Positions 16,318 to 25,427 of a DNA stretch of 64,000 nucleotides are shown here, in pieces. The stretch lies in contig NZ_LZNS01000001.1 of the NCBI RefSeq assembly GCF_001984575.1, positions 4,134,915 to 4,198,914 of the forward strand, in the 5' to 3' direction. A model generated the notes under the pieces. The model did no database searches. It had not been told where the DNA came from and saw only the letters and a list, made by a program, of their open reading frames with translations. The translations under genes and the position numbers were made by a program. Position 1 is the stretch's first letter, and every line of letters starts with the position of its first letter. Origin of the DNA: Streptomyces sp. MP131-18 (GTDB taxonomy: Bacteria; Actinomycetota; Actinomycetes; Streptomycetales; Streptomycetaceae).

Positions 16318-16362
16318 GCCCCGACGGCATAGGCCCGGCCCGGCGGAAGTACCGTTGAGCGC

Positions 16363-17259
16363 GTGTACCGGTTCCTGCTGACCCCCCGCTGGTGGGCGAT
16401 CAACCTTTTCGTGGTGCTGTCGATTCCTGTCTGCCTGATTGCGGGCACCTGGCAGCTGGCGCGCTTCGAGGACCAGGTGGACTCGCACCGCGAGCAGCAG
16501 GAGCGCGCCGAGGCGACGGACGCGCCGCGGCCGCTCGCCGAGCTGCTGCCGCTGACCACCGAGACCGTCGGCAGGCAGGCCGAGGTCACCGGCACCTATG
16601 ACGTCGAGCAGCAACTGCTCGTGCCCGGGCGCATGTTGGAGGGCAAGCGCGGCTACTACGTGCTGACCCCGCTGCGGCCGGCCGACGGCGGCCCGGCGGT
16701 GCCGGTCGTCCGCGGCTGGCTGCCGGGTGCGGCCGACGACGCGGCCCCGCCCGCGCCGCCGGAGGGCGAAGTCACAGTCACCGGGGCCCTTCAGGCCGCC
16801 GAGTCGCCCAGCAAGGTCACCACGCCGACCACGGGGCTGTCCGCCGGTCAGCTGGGCGTGATCGGCGCCGCCTCGCTGATCAACGTGCTGCCGTACGACG
16901 TTTCCGACTCCTGGATCACGGTGCGGGACGCCGAGGAGCCGATGGCCGCCGTGCCCGCCGAGGCACCGACCGGCACCGGCCTCGACATGGACGCGTTCCA
17001 GAACCTCGGGTACACCGCCGAGTGGTTCGTCTTCGCGGCGTTCGCCGTGTTCATGTGGTTCCGCCTGTTCCGGCGGGAGGTGGAGTCCCAGCACGATGCC
17101 GAGCTGGAACGCCTCCTCACCGAGGCCGGAACGCCCGCCGCGGAGCCCGGAACGCCCGCCACCGACGCCGGAACGGCTACGTCCGACGCCGGAACGGCTA
17201 CGACGGCGGATGCTTCAGATGCTGCTGTGCGAACCGGATCTCCTGCGCCACCTGCTTGA
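16363..17259 (+). CDS. SURF1-family cytochrome oxidase assembly protein
   Basis: A 298-residue membrane protein with an N-terminal helix ('WWAINLFVVLSIPVCLIAGT'), the SURF1 motif 'GTWQLARFEDQV', a periplasmic domain containing 'GRMLEGKRGYYVLTPLRPAD' and 'VVRGWLPG', and a C-terminal helix ('AEWFVFAAFAVFMWFRLFRR'). SURF1 proteins help insert haem a into cytochrome c oxidase. The C-terminus carries a repetitive Ala/Thr/Asp tail built from GGAACG-type DNA repeats, and its last 62 bp overlap the convergent peptidase gene. The start is GTG 16363. Confidence 0.88.
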   Translation: MYRFLLTPRWWAINLFVVLSIPVCLIAGTWQLARFEDQVDSHREQQERAEATDAPRPLAELLPLTTETVGRQAEVTGTYDVEQQLLVPGRMLEGKRGYYVLTPLRPADGGPAVPVVRGWLPGAADDAAPPAPPEGEVTVTGALQAAESPSKVTTPTTGLSAGQLGVIGAASLINVLPYDVSDSWITVRDAEEPMAAVPAEAPTGTGLDMDAFQNLGYTAEWFVFAAFAVFMWFRLFRREVESQHDAELERLLTEAGTPAAEPGTPATDAGTATSDAGTATTADASDAAVRTGSPAPPA

Positions 17260-19078
17260 TCCGCTCCTCCACCACGAGCGAGCCGTGCCCCGCGTCGTAC
17301 CGGTACACCTCGTGCGGGGTGCCCTGCGCGGCGAGGCGGTCCACATAGTTCTCGATCTGGCGGATCGGGCACCGCGGATCGTTCACCCCGGCCGAGATGT
17401 AGACCGGCACCCGCACCCGGTCGACGTACGTGATCGGCGAGGACGCCGCCCAGCGCTCGGGCACCTCCTGCGGCGTGCCGCCCAGCAGGGTGCGGTCCAT
17501 CGCCTTCAGCGCCTCCATCTCGTCCTCGTACGCGGCGACGTAGTCGGCCACCGGCACGGCGGCGACGCCGACCGCCCACGCGTCCGGCTGCACGCCGAGG
17601 CCGAGCAGCGTGAGGTAGCCGCCCCACGAGCCGCCCGTCAGCACCAGCCGCTCCGGATCGGCGAGCCCCGAGGAGACGGCCCACTCCCGTACCGCCCCGA
17701 TGTCCTCCAGCTCGATCAGCCCGATGCGGTGCTTCAGCGCGTCCGTCCACTCACGCCCGTACCCGGTCGAACCGCGGTAGTTGACCCGGACGACCGCGAA
17801 GCCGTGGTCGAGCCACGCCGCGGGCCCCGCCGTGAACGCGTCGCTGTCGTGCGCGGTCGGGCCGCCGTGGATCTCGAACACCGTCGGGAACGGACCCTCG
17901 CCGCCCGGCGGCGTCTGCACCAGCGCGTGCACCCGGCCGCCGGGACCCGCCACCCACGCGTCCGTCACCGGAACGGACGGCGGGGGACGCATCCCCGGCG
18001 GGTCCAGCACGATCTGGCCGGACGTCGACCTGATCTGCGGCGGCTCGGCCGCCGACGACCACAGGTACTCGGCGGTGCCGTCCGGGCGTGCGGTGGCTCC
18101 CGAAACCGTGCCCTGCGGCGTCTCGACGCGCGTGAGCGCGCCCTCGGCCAGGTCGTAGCGCCACAGCTCGCTGCGCGCCTGCCGGCTGTGCTCGACCAGC
18201 AGGCCCGCCGCGTCGGGATACCACTCGGCGGCCACGTCGCCCGGCAGGTCGAACGCCGTCTCGGTCTGCTCACCCGTCAGCGGGTCCCAGATCATCGGCT
18301 CCCACCGGCCGCGCCGCTGGTGCCCGATGAGCAGCCGGGAGTCGCCGTCCACGGGCGCGAAGCCGAGCACGGACAGGCCCAGCTCCTTGGTGCCGCCCTC
18401 GGTGTCGTCCAGCTCCGCGACCGTGCTGCCGTCCGGGCGCACCACGCGCACGGCCGAGTGCATCGCGTCGCCGTGCTCGGTGTGCTCGACGGCCAGCAGC
18501 GTGCCGTCGTGCGACAGGTCACCGACGCCGCCGGACTGGCGGTGCCGGTAGATCTCGACCGGCTCGCCGCCCGGCCGCACCACGTGGATGGTGGTGCCGT
18601 CCTCCTCGGTCATCCGGCCCACGACCGCCGTCCCGTCGTGGCCGAGCGCGAGGCCCGCAGGGAACGACGGCTGGAGGCCGGGCACCGCGGGCTCGTCCGG
18701 CCCGCCGTGGAACGGCTGCCGCATCCACACGCCGAACTCGTCGCCGTCCGTGTCGGCGAACCACCACACCCACGCCCCGTCCGGGCTGAGCGTCCCGGCG
18801 ACCGTCCCGTTCGGCCGGTCGGTGGCCTGGCGCTGCTCGCCGCTCGCCCGGTCCCACGCGTACAGCTCGAAGGTGCCCGTCGCGTTCGACACGAAGAGCG
18901 AACGGTCCGGCGCGTGCCGCGCCCACTGCGGCAGGCCCACGCGCGGCGCGCGGAAGCGCTTCTCCCAGTCGGGCATGGGCTGCCGACCGGGCGTGGGCTC
19001 CTGCGCGCCGCCGGCAGCGCCGCCGGCAGCGTCGCGGGAAGCGCCCCCGCCGCCGGGACCCGCGTCGTCGTCAGTCAT
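17198..19078 (-). CDS. S9-family prolyl oligopeptidase/acylaminoacyl peptidase
   Basis: A 626-residue cytosolic serine peptidase. An N-terminal disordered Gly/Ala segment is followed by a beta-propeller (about 50-370, repeated 'SLFVSNATGTFELYAWDRAS'-type blades). The C-terminal alpha/beta-hydrolase domain has nucleophile 'LTGGSWGGYLTLLG', acid 'SAGVNDPRCPIRQ', and base 'DAGHGSLVVEERI'. It acts on short peptides or acylated peptides. The stop overlaps the ridA start region (19071-19078), so the two minus-strand genes are coupled. Confidence 0.9.
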   Translation of the reverse strand: MTDDDAGPGGGGASRDAAGGAAGGAQEPTPGRQPMPDWEKRFRAPRVGLPQWARHAPDRSLFVSNATGTFELYAWDRASGEQRQATDRPNGTVAGTLSPDGAWVWWFADTDGDEFGVWMRQPFHGGPDEPAVPGLQPSFPAGLALGHDGTAVVGRMTEEDGTTIHVVRPGGEPVEIYRHRQSGGVGDLSHDGTLLAVEHTEHGDAMHSAVRVVRPDGSTVAELDDTEGGTKELGLSVLGFAPVDGDSRLLIGHQRRGRWEPMIWDPLTGEQTETAFDLPGDVAAEWYPDAAGLLVEHSRQARSELWRYDLAEGALTRVETPQGTVSGATARPDGTAEYLWSSAAEPPQIRSTSGQIVLDPPGMRPPPSVPVTDAWVAGPGGRVHALVQTPPGGEGPFPTVFEIHGGPTAHDSDAFTAGPAAWLDHGFAVVRVNYRGSTGYGREWTDALKHRIGLIELEDIGAVREWAVSSGLADPERLVLTGGSWGGYLTLLGLGVQPDAWAVGVAAVPVADYVAAYEDEMEALKAMDRTLLGGTPQEVPERWAASSPITYVDRVRVPVYISAGVNDPRCPIRQIENYVDRLAAQGTPHEVYRYDAGHGSLVVEERIKQVAQEIRFAQQHLKHPPS

Positions 19079-19547
19079 CCGTCAGCTCCACGACGATCTC
19101 GACCTCCACCGGGGCGTCGAGCGGCAGCACCGCCACGCCCACCGCGCTGCGCGCGTGCCGCCCGCGCTCGCCCAGGACGTCGCCGAACAGCTCGCTCGCC
19201 CCGTTGATCACCTGTGGCTGCCCGGTGAACCCCGGTGCGGAGGCCACGAACCCGACCACCTTCACCACGCGCTCGATCCGGTCCAGGTCCCCGGCGACCG
19301 ACTTGACCGCGGCCAGCGCATTGAGCGCGCAGATCCGCGCCAGCTCCTTGGCGCGCTCCGGGCTGACCTCGGCGCCGACCTTCCCCGCGGCCGGCAGCTC
19401 GCCGCCGACCATCGGGACCTGTCCCGACGTGTACACGTACCGGCCGCTCCGCACCGCCGGCACGTACGCGGCGACCGGCGGCACGACCTCGGGCAGCGCG
19501 ATCCCCAGCTCGGCGAGCCGCGCCTCGACGGCGCCGCCCCCGCTCAC
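19071..19547 (-). CDS. RidA-family (YjgF/UK114) protein
   Basis: This encodes a 158-residue RidA-like protein; the family hydrolyses reactive enamine/imine intermediates. Visible motifs are 'GRYVYTSGQVPMVGGELPAA', 'ARICALNALAAVKSVAGDLD' and 'GERGRHARSAVGVAVLPLDA', including the conserved Arg near the C-terminus and a final 'VEVEIVVE'. GTG 19547 is fixed by its 4-bp overlap (GTGA) with the stop of the preceding small gene. Confidence 0.88.
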   Translation of the reverse strand: MSGGGAVEARLAELGIALPEVVPPVAAYVPAVRSGRYVYTSGQVPMVGGELPAAGKVGAEVSPERAKELARICALNALAAVKSVAGDLDRIERVVKVVGFVASAPGFTGQPQVINGASELFGDVLGERGRHARSAVGVAVLPLDAPVEVEIVVELTDD

Positions 19548-19702
19548 TGCGGCTTCTCGCGCTTGAAGTACGCCACCAGCTGTTCCGGATTCGGTCCCGG
19601 GATCACCTGCACCAACTCCCAGCCGTCGTCCCCCCAGTTGTCCAGGATCTGCTTGGTGGCGTGCACCAGCAGCGGCACGGTCGCGTATTCCCACTTCTTC
19701 AT
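19544..19702 (-). CDS. Small DUF4177 protein
   Basis: A 52-residue protein starting 'MKKWEYATVPLLVHATKQIL' and containing 'WGDDGWELVQVIPG', the DUF4177 signature. There is no membrane segment or signal. The function is unknown. It is first in a minus-strand set with ridA and the S9 peptidase, joined by overlaps of a few bases, and it diverges from the ArsA-like gene at 19773. Confidence 0.85.
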   Translation of the reverse strand: MKKWEYATVPLLVHATKQILDNWGDDGWELVQVIPGPNPEQLVAYFKREKPQ

Positions 19703-19772
19703 GGGCCTCACTCTAGCGACCACCACTGACACCCCAGGGGCCGTTCCCCTCCGCTCACGTACGCTGCCAGAC

Positions 19773-20816
19773 GTGAGCGGAACGGGCATGAGCGGCACCG
19801 GCGGCCTCCCCGGCAGCGGCGGCCTCCCCAGCAGCACCGGCGGCACCGGCGGCAGCGCGGGCGGGACCAGGCTGCACGTGGTCAGCGGCAAGGGCGGCAC
19901 CGGCAAGACCACCGTCGCCGCCGCCCTCGCCCTCGCCCTGGCCGAACGCGGCAGGCGCACCCTGCTGGTCGAGGTCGAAGGGCGGCAGGGCATCGCCCAG
20001 CTCTTCGAGACCGAGGCGCTGCCCTACGAGGAACGCCGCATCGCCATCGGCCCCGGCGGCGGCGAGGTCTTCGCGCTCGCCATCGACGCCGAGCAGGCGC
20101 TGCTCGACTACCTCCAGATGTTCTACAAGCTCGGCGGCGCGGGCCGCGCCCTGCGCCGCATCGGCGCGATCGACTTCGTCACCACGGTCGCGCCGGGCCT
20201 GCGCGACGTGCTGCTGACCGGCAAGGCGTGCGAAGCGGTCAGGCGGCGCGGCCCCGACGGCGGCGAACGGGCCTACGACGCGGTCGTGATGGACGCCCCG
20301 CCGACCGGCCGCATCGCCCGGTTCCTCGGTGTCAACAACGAGGTCGCCGGGCTCGCGCGCGTCGGCCCGGTGCACCACCAGGCGCAGGCCGTCATGCGGG
20401 TGCTGAGGTCGGCCGAGACTGCCGTCCACCTGGTCACGCTGCTGGAGGAGATGCCGGTGCAGGAGACGGCCGACGGCGTCGCGGAGTTGCGTGCCGCGGG
20501 CCTCCCGGTCGGCGCCGTGGTGGTCAACATGGTCAGGCCGGCCCACCACCTGCCCGCGGTGCCGGCGGGACAGGCGGGCGAACGCGCCGTTGCCCGCGCC
20601 CTGGCCACGGCCGGTCTGCCCGACGCCGCCGCGCTCGCCGCCCCGCTGCTCGCGCAGGGCCGCGAGCACGCGCAGCGGCTGGCGCTTGAGAAGGCCCAGC
20701 GCGCCGAGCTGAACGGGCTGGGCCTGCCCGTTCACGAGCTGCCGCTCCTCGACGAGGGTGCCGACCTGGCCGGCCTGTACCGGCTGGCGCGCCGCCTGCG
20801 CGAGCTGGAGTGGTGA
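19773..20816 (+). CDS. ArsA/GET3-like ATPase, first of a pair
   Basis: A 347-residue P-loop ATPase of the ArsA family. After a Gly/Ser-rich N-terminal repeat comes the deviant Walker A 'VVSGKGGTGKTTVAAALALA', then 'VVMDAPPTGRIARFLGVNNE' (switch II) and 'HLVTLLEEMPVQETADGVAE'. In actinobacteria these twin ArsA proteins are not tied to arsenite efflux; the role is unclear. GTG 19773 is used; an ATG at 19788 is possible. The gene is followed after 145 bp by a second paralogue. Confidence 0.88.
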   Translation: MSGTGMSGTGGLPGSGGLPSSTGGTGGSAGGTRLHVVSGKGGTGKTTVAAALALALAERGRRTLLVEVEGRQGIAQLFETEALPYEERRIAIGPGGGEVFALAIDAEQALLDYLQMFYKLGGAGRALRRIGAIDFVTTVAPGLRDVLLTGKACEAVRRRGPDGGERAYDAVVMDAPPTGRIARFLGVNNEVAGLARVGPVHHQAQAVMRVLRSAETAVHLVTLLEEMPVQETADGVAELRAAGLPVGAVVVNMVRPAHHLPAVPAGQAGERAVARALATAGLPDAAALAAPLLAQGREHAQRLALEKAQRAELNGLGLPVHELPLLDEGADLAGLYRLARRLRELEW

Positions 20817-20961
20817 AGGCCCGTGGAGGCGATCGGAGCGGGTGCTGCCCGCATGAGGCCCGCATGAGGCCGTGTGCGGACGGACACCGCCGCACCGGAC
20901 TTGATCAGGACGCCGTCGGAACACCGCCAGCACCCGGGCGGTGCGGGGAGGAGCCCGAACC

Positions 20962-22362
20962 GTGAGTGAGGACGTGCCCGCGCTCGACATCGACCCGCTG
21001 CTCGACGACCGCGGCATCCGCATCGTCGTCTGCTGCGGCTCCGGCGGCGTCGGCAAGACGACGACCGCCGCCGCGCTCGGTCTGCGCGCCGCGGAGCGCG
21101 GGCGCCGCGTCGTGGTGCTGACGATCGACCCGGCCCGGCGGCTGGCCCAGTCGATGGGGCTGACCGAGCTGGACAACGTGCCGCGGCCCGTGTCCGGCAT
21201 CGATCCGGCGGCGGGCGGCGAGCTGTTCGCGATGATGCTGGACATGAAGCGGACGTTCGACGAGATCGTCGAGGCGCACGCCGACCGGGCCCGCGCCCGC
21301 GCGATCCTGGACAACCCGTTCTACCAGTCGCTGTCCGCGGGCTTCGCGGGCACGCAGGAGTACATGGCGATGGAGAAGCTGGGCCAGCTCGCCGCGACCG
21401 GCGACTGGGACCTGATCGTCGTCGACACCCCGCCCAGCCGCTCCGCGCTCGACTTCCTCGACGCGCCGCAGCGGCTCGGCTCGTTCCTCGACGGCCGCTT
21501 CATCCGCGTGCTGATGGCCCCGGCCAAGGCGGGCGGCCGCGCGGGGCGGAAGGTGATGAGCCTCGGCATGGCCGGGCTCTCGATGGTCACCGGCACGCTC
21601 GGCAAGGTGCTCGGCGCGGCGCTGCTGCGGGACGTGCAGACGTTCGTGGCCGCCATGGACACGATGTTCGGCGGGTTCAGGACCCGCGCCGACGCCACCT
21701 ACCAGCTGCTCCAGGCGCGCGGCACCGCGTTCCTCGTCGTCGCGGCACCGGAGCGGGACGCGCTGCGCGAGGCGGCGTACTTCGTCGAACGGCTCGGCGC
21801 GGAACGGATGCCGCTGGCCGGCCTCGTGCTCAACCGCGTGCACACTTCCGCCGCCGCGCGGCTCGGTGCGGAGCGTGCCGCCGCGGCGGCCGAGGCGCTG
21901 GACGCGAAGAATCTTGCGGGGGGCGGCATTGTGGATCATCTGCCCGGGCAGGATGGCTCACGGGGCGGCCGCCGCTCTCCCGAAGGCACGTCTCCGGCGG
22001 CTCCGCCCATGCCGTCGGCCGACGACGCGCCCGGCGACTCCGGTGACTCCGGCGACTCCGCAGACGATGACGATTCCGGCGAAAACCCCGGCCGTTCGGA
22101 CGGTCGTTCTGACGGTCATCCCGCTGTCCGTGCCGACCGGCTCACGGCGGACTTGCTGCGCGTTCACGCCGAGCGCATGCGCCGGCTCGCGCGCGAGGCG
22201 CGCACTCGGGCCCGTTTCACCGCGCTGCATCCCGAGGTGCCCGTGGTGGAAGTGGCCGCGCTGCCCGGCGACGTGCACGATCTCGCCGGGCTGCGGACCA
22301 TCGGCCGCGAGCTGGCGGGGGGCGCGGACGGCCCGGCCGTGGGGTCCGGGAACGGGGATTGA
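20962..22362 (+). CDS. ArsA/GET3-like ATPase, second of a pair
   Basis: A 466-residue paralogue of the preceding ATPase. It has Walker A 'CCGSGGVGKTTTAAALGLRA', 'LTIDPARRLAQSMGL', and switch II 'IVVDTPPSRSALDFLDAPQR'. An acidic, low-complexity insert (about 335-390, Gly/Asp/Ser rich) interrupts the C-terminal third before the final helical part. GTG 20962 follows GGGGAGGAG by 8 bp, which is better than the upstream GTG 20941. The pair just upstream of wblA is, from memory, a conserved Streptomyces arrangement, and the two proteins may form a heterodimer. Confidence 0.88.
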   Translation: MSEDVPALDIDPLLDDRGIRIVVCCGSGGVGKTTTAAALGLRAAERGRRVVVLTIDPARRLAQSMGLTELDNVPRPVSGIDPAAGGELFAMMLDMKRTFDEIVEAHADRARARAILDNPFYQSLSAGFAGTQEYMAMEKLGQLAATGDWDLIVVDTPPSRSALDFLDAPQRLGSFLDGRFIRVLMAPAKAGGRAGRKVMSLGMAGLSMVTGTLGKVLGAALLRDVQTFVAAMDTMFGGFRTRADATYQLLQARGTAFLVVAAPERDALREAAYFVERLGAERMPLAGLVLNRVHTSAAARLGAERAAAAAEALDAKNLAGGGIVDHLPGQDGSRGGRRSPEGTSPAAPPMPSADDAPGDSGDSGDSADDDDSGENPGRSDGRSDGHPAVRADRLTADLLRVHAERMRRLAREARTRARFTALHPEVPVVEVAALPGDVHDLAGLRTIGRELAGGADGPAVGSGNGD

Positions 22363-22382
22363 CCGGGACGGGGGACGACGGA

Positions 22383-22742
22383 TCAGCCGGCCTGTGCGAA
22401 GTCCCGGTAGGCCCCCACCGGCAGCTCCTCGTAGTCATGTGACGCCGGAACAGCGCGAGTTGTGCTGCGCTCGTACTCCATGCGCGCCGTCTCCAGCAGC
22501 CGCCGCCAGGAGGTGACGGTGGGCCGCCGACGCAGCAGCGCGCGCCGTTCCCGCTCGGTCATGCCGCCCCAGACGCCGAACTCGACCCGGTTGTCGAGCG
22601 CGTCCGCGAGGCACTCCGTGCGCACCGGACACCCGGTGCAGACCGCTTTTGCCCTGTTCTGAGCAGCCCCTTGTACGAACAGTTCATCCGGATCAGTCGT
22701 GCGGCAGGCCGCCTGCGCACTCCAGTCGGTAACCCAGCTCAT
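22383..22742 (-). CDS. wblA: WhiB-like developmental regulator WblA
   Basis: A 119-residue iron-sulfur transcription factor. The four cluster ligands are Cys13, Cys35, Cys38 and Cys44 ('AVCTGCPVRTEC'), and the G[V/I]WGG turn is in 'VEFGVWGGMTERERRALL'. The N-terminus 'MSWVTDWSAQAACRTTDPDE' and the genomic position next to ArsA-like genes and a PBP match WblA, which controls aerial hyphae maturation and down-regulates antibiotic production. The true start is ATG 22742, not the longer frame. Confidence 0.93.
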   Translation of the reverse strand: MSWVTDWSAQAACRTTDPDELFVQGAAQNRAKAVCTGCPVRTECLADALDNRVEFGVWGGMTERERRALLRRRPTVTSWRRLLETARMEYERSTTRAVPASHDYEELPVGAYRDFAQAG

Positions 22743-23081
22743 GCCGGTGCCGTCCTCTCCCGAATCGAGGCTCCCCCACGGCGGCAAGTGGCATATTCAC
22801 CCTTGCCAGTCCAGGACGTTACGGAACGCGAGCACGGCACAACACCCCCAGGGGGTCCATTCTTGAATGGCCCGTTCGGACTATGGGCTGTGGGCTTCAC
22901 CCGCACGAGTGAGACAAGGGTCCGGCTGGTAAACACCTGCGCCGAGGAGAGGCACAACCTCTCCTCGCCTCACCCCAATGGGTGATCGGGCGCTTGACGG
23001 CTGGCCGTTTCTGTGAACTGTGAGTAGCTTAGGCGAACAGATGGACCCCTGTCCGGCTTTTGAGAACGTAGGCTTGCTGCC
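22743..23081. other. Divergent wblA/PBP regulatory region
   Basis: This 339-bp gap between wblA and the PBP gene has no ORF of merit. It holds an ACCCCCAGGGGGT palindrome near 22846-22858 and a 9-bp hairpin (22943-22967), and it must contain both promoters. I could not assign -10/-35 elements with confidence. Confidence 0.5.
22943..22967. promoter_or_regulatory. 9-bp stem-loop in wblA/PBP intergenic region
   Basis: CGAGGAGAG and CTCTCCTCG flank a 7-nt loop. It is placed in the presumed leader of wblA or the PBP gene, where no terminator is expected between divergent genes. The stem also hides GGAG-type sequences on both strands. Confidence 0.4.
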
Positions 23082-25400
23082 ATGAGTAGGAAGCGTCCGG
23101 GTGGCGGGCTGAGCGCGACTCAACAGGTAGCCAAGTTCCTCGGGGTCAGCGTGCTGTCGGGGGCGGTGCTCGCGGGCCTCGCCCTGCCCGCCGTGGGGGC
23201 GTTCGGCCTCGCGGCCAGGGGCACGATGGAGGGGTTCGACGAGATCCCGGCCATGATGGAGCGCCCCCCGCTCAGCCAGAAGACGACGATCCTGGACGCC
23301 GAGGGCAACCGCATCGCGGACGTCTACTCCAGGAACCGCACGGTGATCGAGCTCGACGAGATGTCGGAGTACCTGCCGCAGGCGCTCATCGCCATCGAGG
23401 ACGCCCGCTTCTACGAGCACGGCGCGGTCGACCTGCGCGGCATCATGCGCGCGCTCACGACCAACGTGGAGTCCGGCGGGGTCGAGCAGGGCGCCTCGAC
23501 CCTGACCCAGCAGTACGTGAAAAACGTGTTCGTCGAGGCCGCGGGCGACGATCCGGAGGCCGTGGCCGAGGCCACCATCCAGAGCGGCGCCGCGGGCCTC
23601 GGGCGCAAGATCCGGGAGATGAAGTACGCGATTCAGCTCGAACAGGAGCTGACCAAGGACCAAATCCTCGAAAACTACCTCAACATTACGTATTTCGGGC
23701 AGCAGGCGTACGGCGCCGAGGCCGCGGCCCAGCGCTACTTCTCCAAGCCCGCCGCCGACCTGGCCCTCCACGAAGCCGCCCTGCTCGCCGGCCTCGTGCA
23801 GTCGCCCAGCCAGTACGACCCGGTGAACGACGACCAGGCCGCCCTCCAGCGGCGCAACACCGTTCTCCAGAGCATGGTCGTCACCGGTGACATCACCCAG
23901 GCCGAGGCCGACGAGGCCATGGCCCTGGACCTCGGCCTCAATGTGAGCCAGCCGCGCAACGGCTGCATCACCGCCGTCAACGACGCCGGGTTCTTCTGCG
24001 ACTACGTGAAGCACGAGTTCCTGGCCAACCCGGTCTTCGGCGAGACCCGCGAGGATCGCGAAGCCCTGTGGGCGCTCGGCGGCCTCACCATCCAGACCTC
24101 CCTCGACCCGCAGGCGCAGGAAGCCGCCGCGGGGGCGGCGCGCGAGGGCGCGTTCGCCGACGACTCCGTCTCCGCCACCGTCGTGGCCGTCGAGCCCGGC
24201 ACCGGGCACATCCTGTCGATGGCGCAGAGCCGCCCCTACGGCAACGACCCGGAGCAGCACCAGACCACCATCAATCTCAACGTCTCGCAGGAGATGGGCG
24301 GCTCCAACTACGGCTTCCAGCCCGGCTCCACCTTCAAGCCCATCACCGCGGCGGCGGCCCTCGAAGGCGGCATCTCACCGGCCCGCGAGTTCACGACGGA
24401 CAATGAGCTGACCGTTCCCAAGGCCGACTTCAGGAACTGCGACGGCCAGCCGCTCACCGACGAGGCCGAGCCCAACTACGAGCTGGGCAACGAGCGGGAC
24501 GACATGGAGGGCACCTGGGACATGACCGAGGCCCTCGCCGACTCGGTCAACACCTACTTCGTCGAGCTGGAGCGCGAGGCCGGGCTCTGCGAGACGATGC
24601 AGACGGCCGCCGAAATGGGTGTCGAGCGCGGCGACAACGAGCCGCTGGCCGCCGTACCGTCTCTCACCCTCGGCAGCGAGACCATCGCGCCGCTCCAGAT
24701 CGCCAACGTCTACGCCACGTTCGCCGCCCGCGGCATGTACTGCGCCCCGTCCGCCATCACGGCGGTGACGGACGCGGAGGGCGAGGAGCTGCCCGTTCCC
24801 GAGCCCGAGTGCGAGCGCGCCATCTCCGAGCGGAACGCCGACCTCATCAACGCCATGCTGCGGAATGTTGTCGACAACGGCACGGGCAGTTCCGTCGCCA
24901 TCCCCGGACGGCAGGTCGCGGGCAAGACCGGCACGACGAACGACCGGCGCGACGTGTGGTTCGCGGGCCACACCCCCGAGGTCGCGACGGCCGTGCACGT
25001 CGGCAACGAGAACGAGAACCAGGCCATGGTCGACATCAACATCGCCGGCCAGTTCTACGAGCAGGCGGGCGGCGCCAGCGTCGCCGGCCCCATCTGGCGC
25101 CAGGCCATGACCGGCGCGCTCGCCGACGTGCCGCCCTCCACGTTCGCGCCGGTCGAGGTGCCCCGGGGGGACGATGACGACGACGACCGCGAGGACGACG
25201 ACCGGCCCGGCGACAACCGCCCCGGTGACGGCGGCGGTAACGGCGGCAACGGCGGTGGTGGCAACGGCAACGGCGGCAACGGTGGTGGGGGTGGCGACAA
25301 CGACGGGGACAACGGAGGCGGCGGGCGCCCCGACATCGACCTGCCGGGATTCCCGCCGGACATCTTCAACCCGGACGGCGGGGGCGGCCGCGGCGACTGA
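23082..25400 (+). CDS. Class A penicillin-binding protein (transglycosylase/transpeptidase)
   Basis: A 772-residue bifunctional peptidoglycan synthase. The N-terminal membrane anchor (about 17-45) is followed by a GT51 domain with 'IAIEDARFYEHGAVDLRG' (catalytic Glu), 'GASTLTQQYVKNVF' and 'NYLNITYFGQQAYGAEAAAQ'. The transpeptidase domain carries SxxK in 'QPGSTFKPITAAAA', SxN in 'ALADSVNTYFVE' and KTGT in 'VAGKTGTTNDRRDVWF'. The C-terminus is an Asp/Arg then Gly/Asn-rich tail rich in simple repeats, probably disordered and outside. It diverges from wblA. Confidence 0.93.
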   Translation: MSRKRPGGGLSATQQVAKFLGVSVLSGAVLAGLALPAVGAFGLAARGTMEGFDEIPAMMERPPLSQKTTILDAEGNRIADVYSRNRTVIELDEMSEYLPQALIAIEDARFYEHGAVDLRGIMRALTTNVESGGVEQGASTLTQQYVKNVFVEAAGDDPEAVAEATIQSGAAGLGRKIREMKYAIQLEQELTKDQILENYLNITYFGQQAYGAEAAAQRYFSKPAADLALHEAALLAGLVQSPSQYDPVNDDQAALQRRNTVLQSMVVTGDITQAEADEAMALDLGLNVSQPRNGCITAVNDAGFFCDYVKHEFLANPVFGETREDREALWALGGLTIQTSLDPQAQEAAAGAAREGAFADDSVSATVVAVEPGTGHILSMAQSRPYGNDPEQHQTTINLNVSQEMGGSNYGFQPGSTFKPITAAAALEGGISPAREFTTDNELTVPKADFRNCDGQPLTDEAEPNYELGNERDDMEGTWDMTEALADSVNTYFVELEREAGLCETMQTAAEMGVERGDNEPLAAVPSLTLGSETIAPLQIANVYATFAARGMYCAPSAITAVTDAEGEELPVPEPECERAISERNADLINAMLRNVVDNGTGSSVAIPGRQVAGKTGTTNDRRDVWFAGHTPEVATAVHVGNENENQAMVDINIAGQFYEQAGGASVAGPIWRQAMTGALADVPPSTFAPVEVPRGDDDDDDREDDDRPGDNRPGDGGGNGGNGGGGNGNGGNGGGGGDNDGDNGGGGRPDIDLPGFPPDIFNPDGGGGRGD

Positions 25401-25427
25401 GGCGCGGCGGCCGCAGGGGCCGCCCGG

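Noticed and set aside
17096..19207. 703-codon plus-strand frame opposite the S9 peptidase
   Set aside because: Arg/Pro/His-rich shadow of a clear minus-strand peptidase; no ribosome site and no domain.
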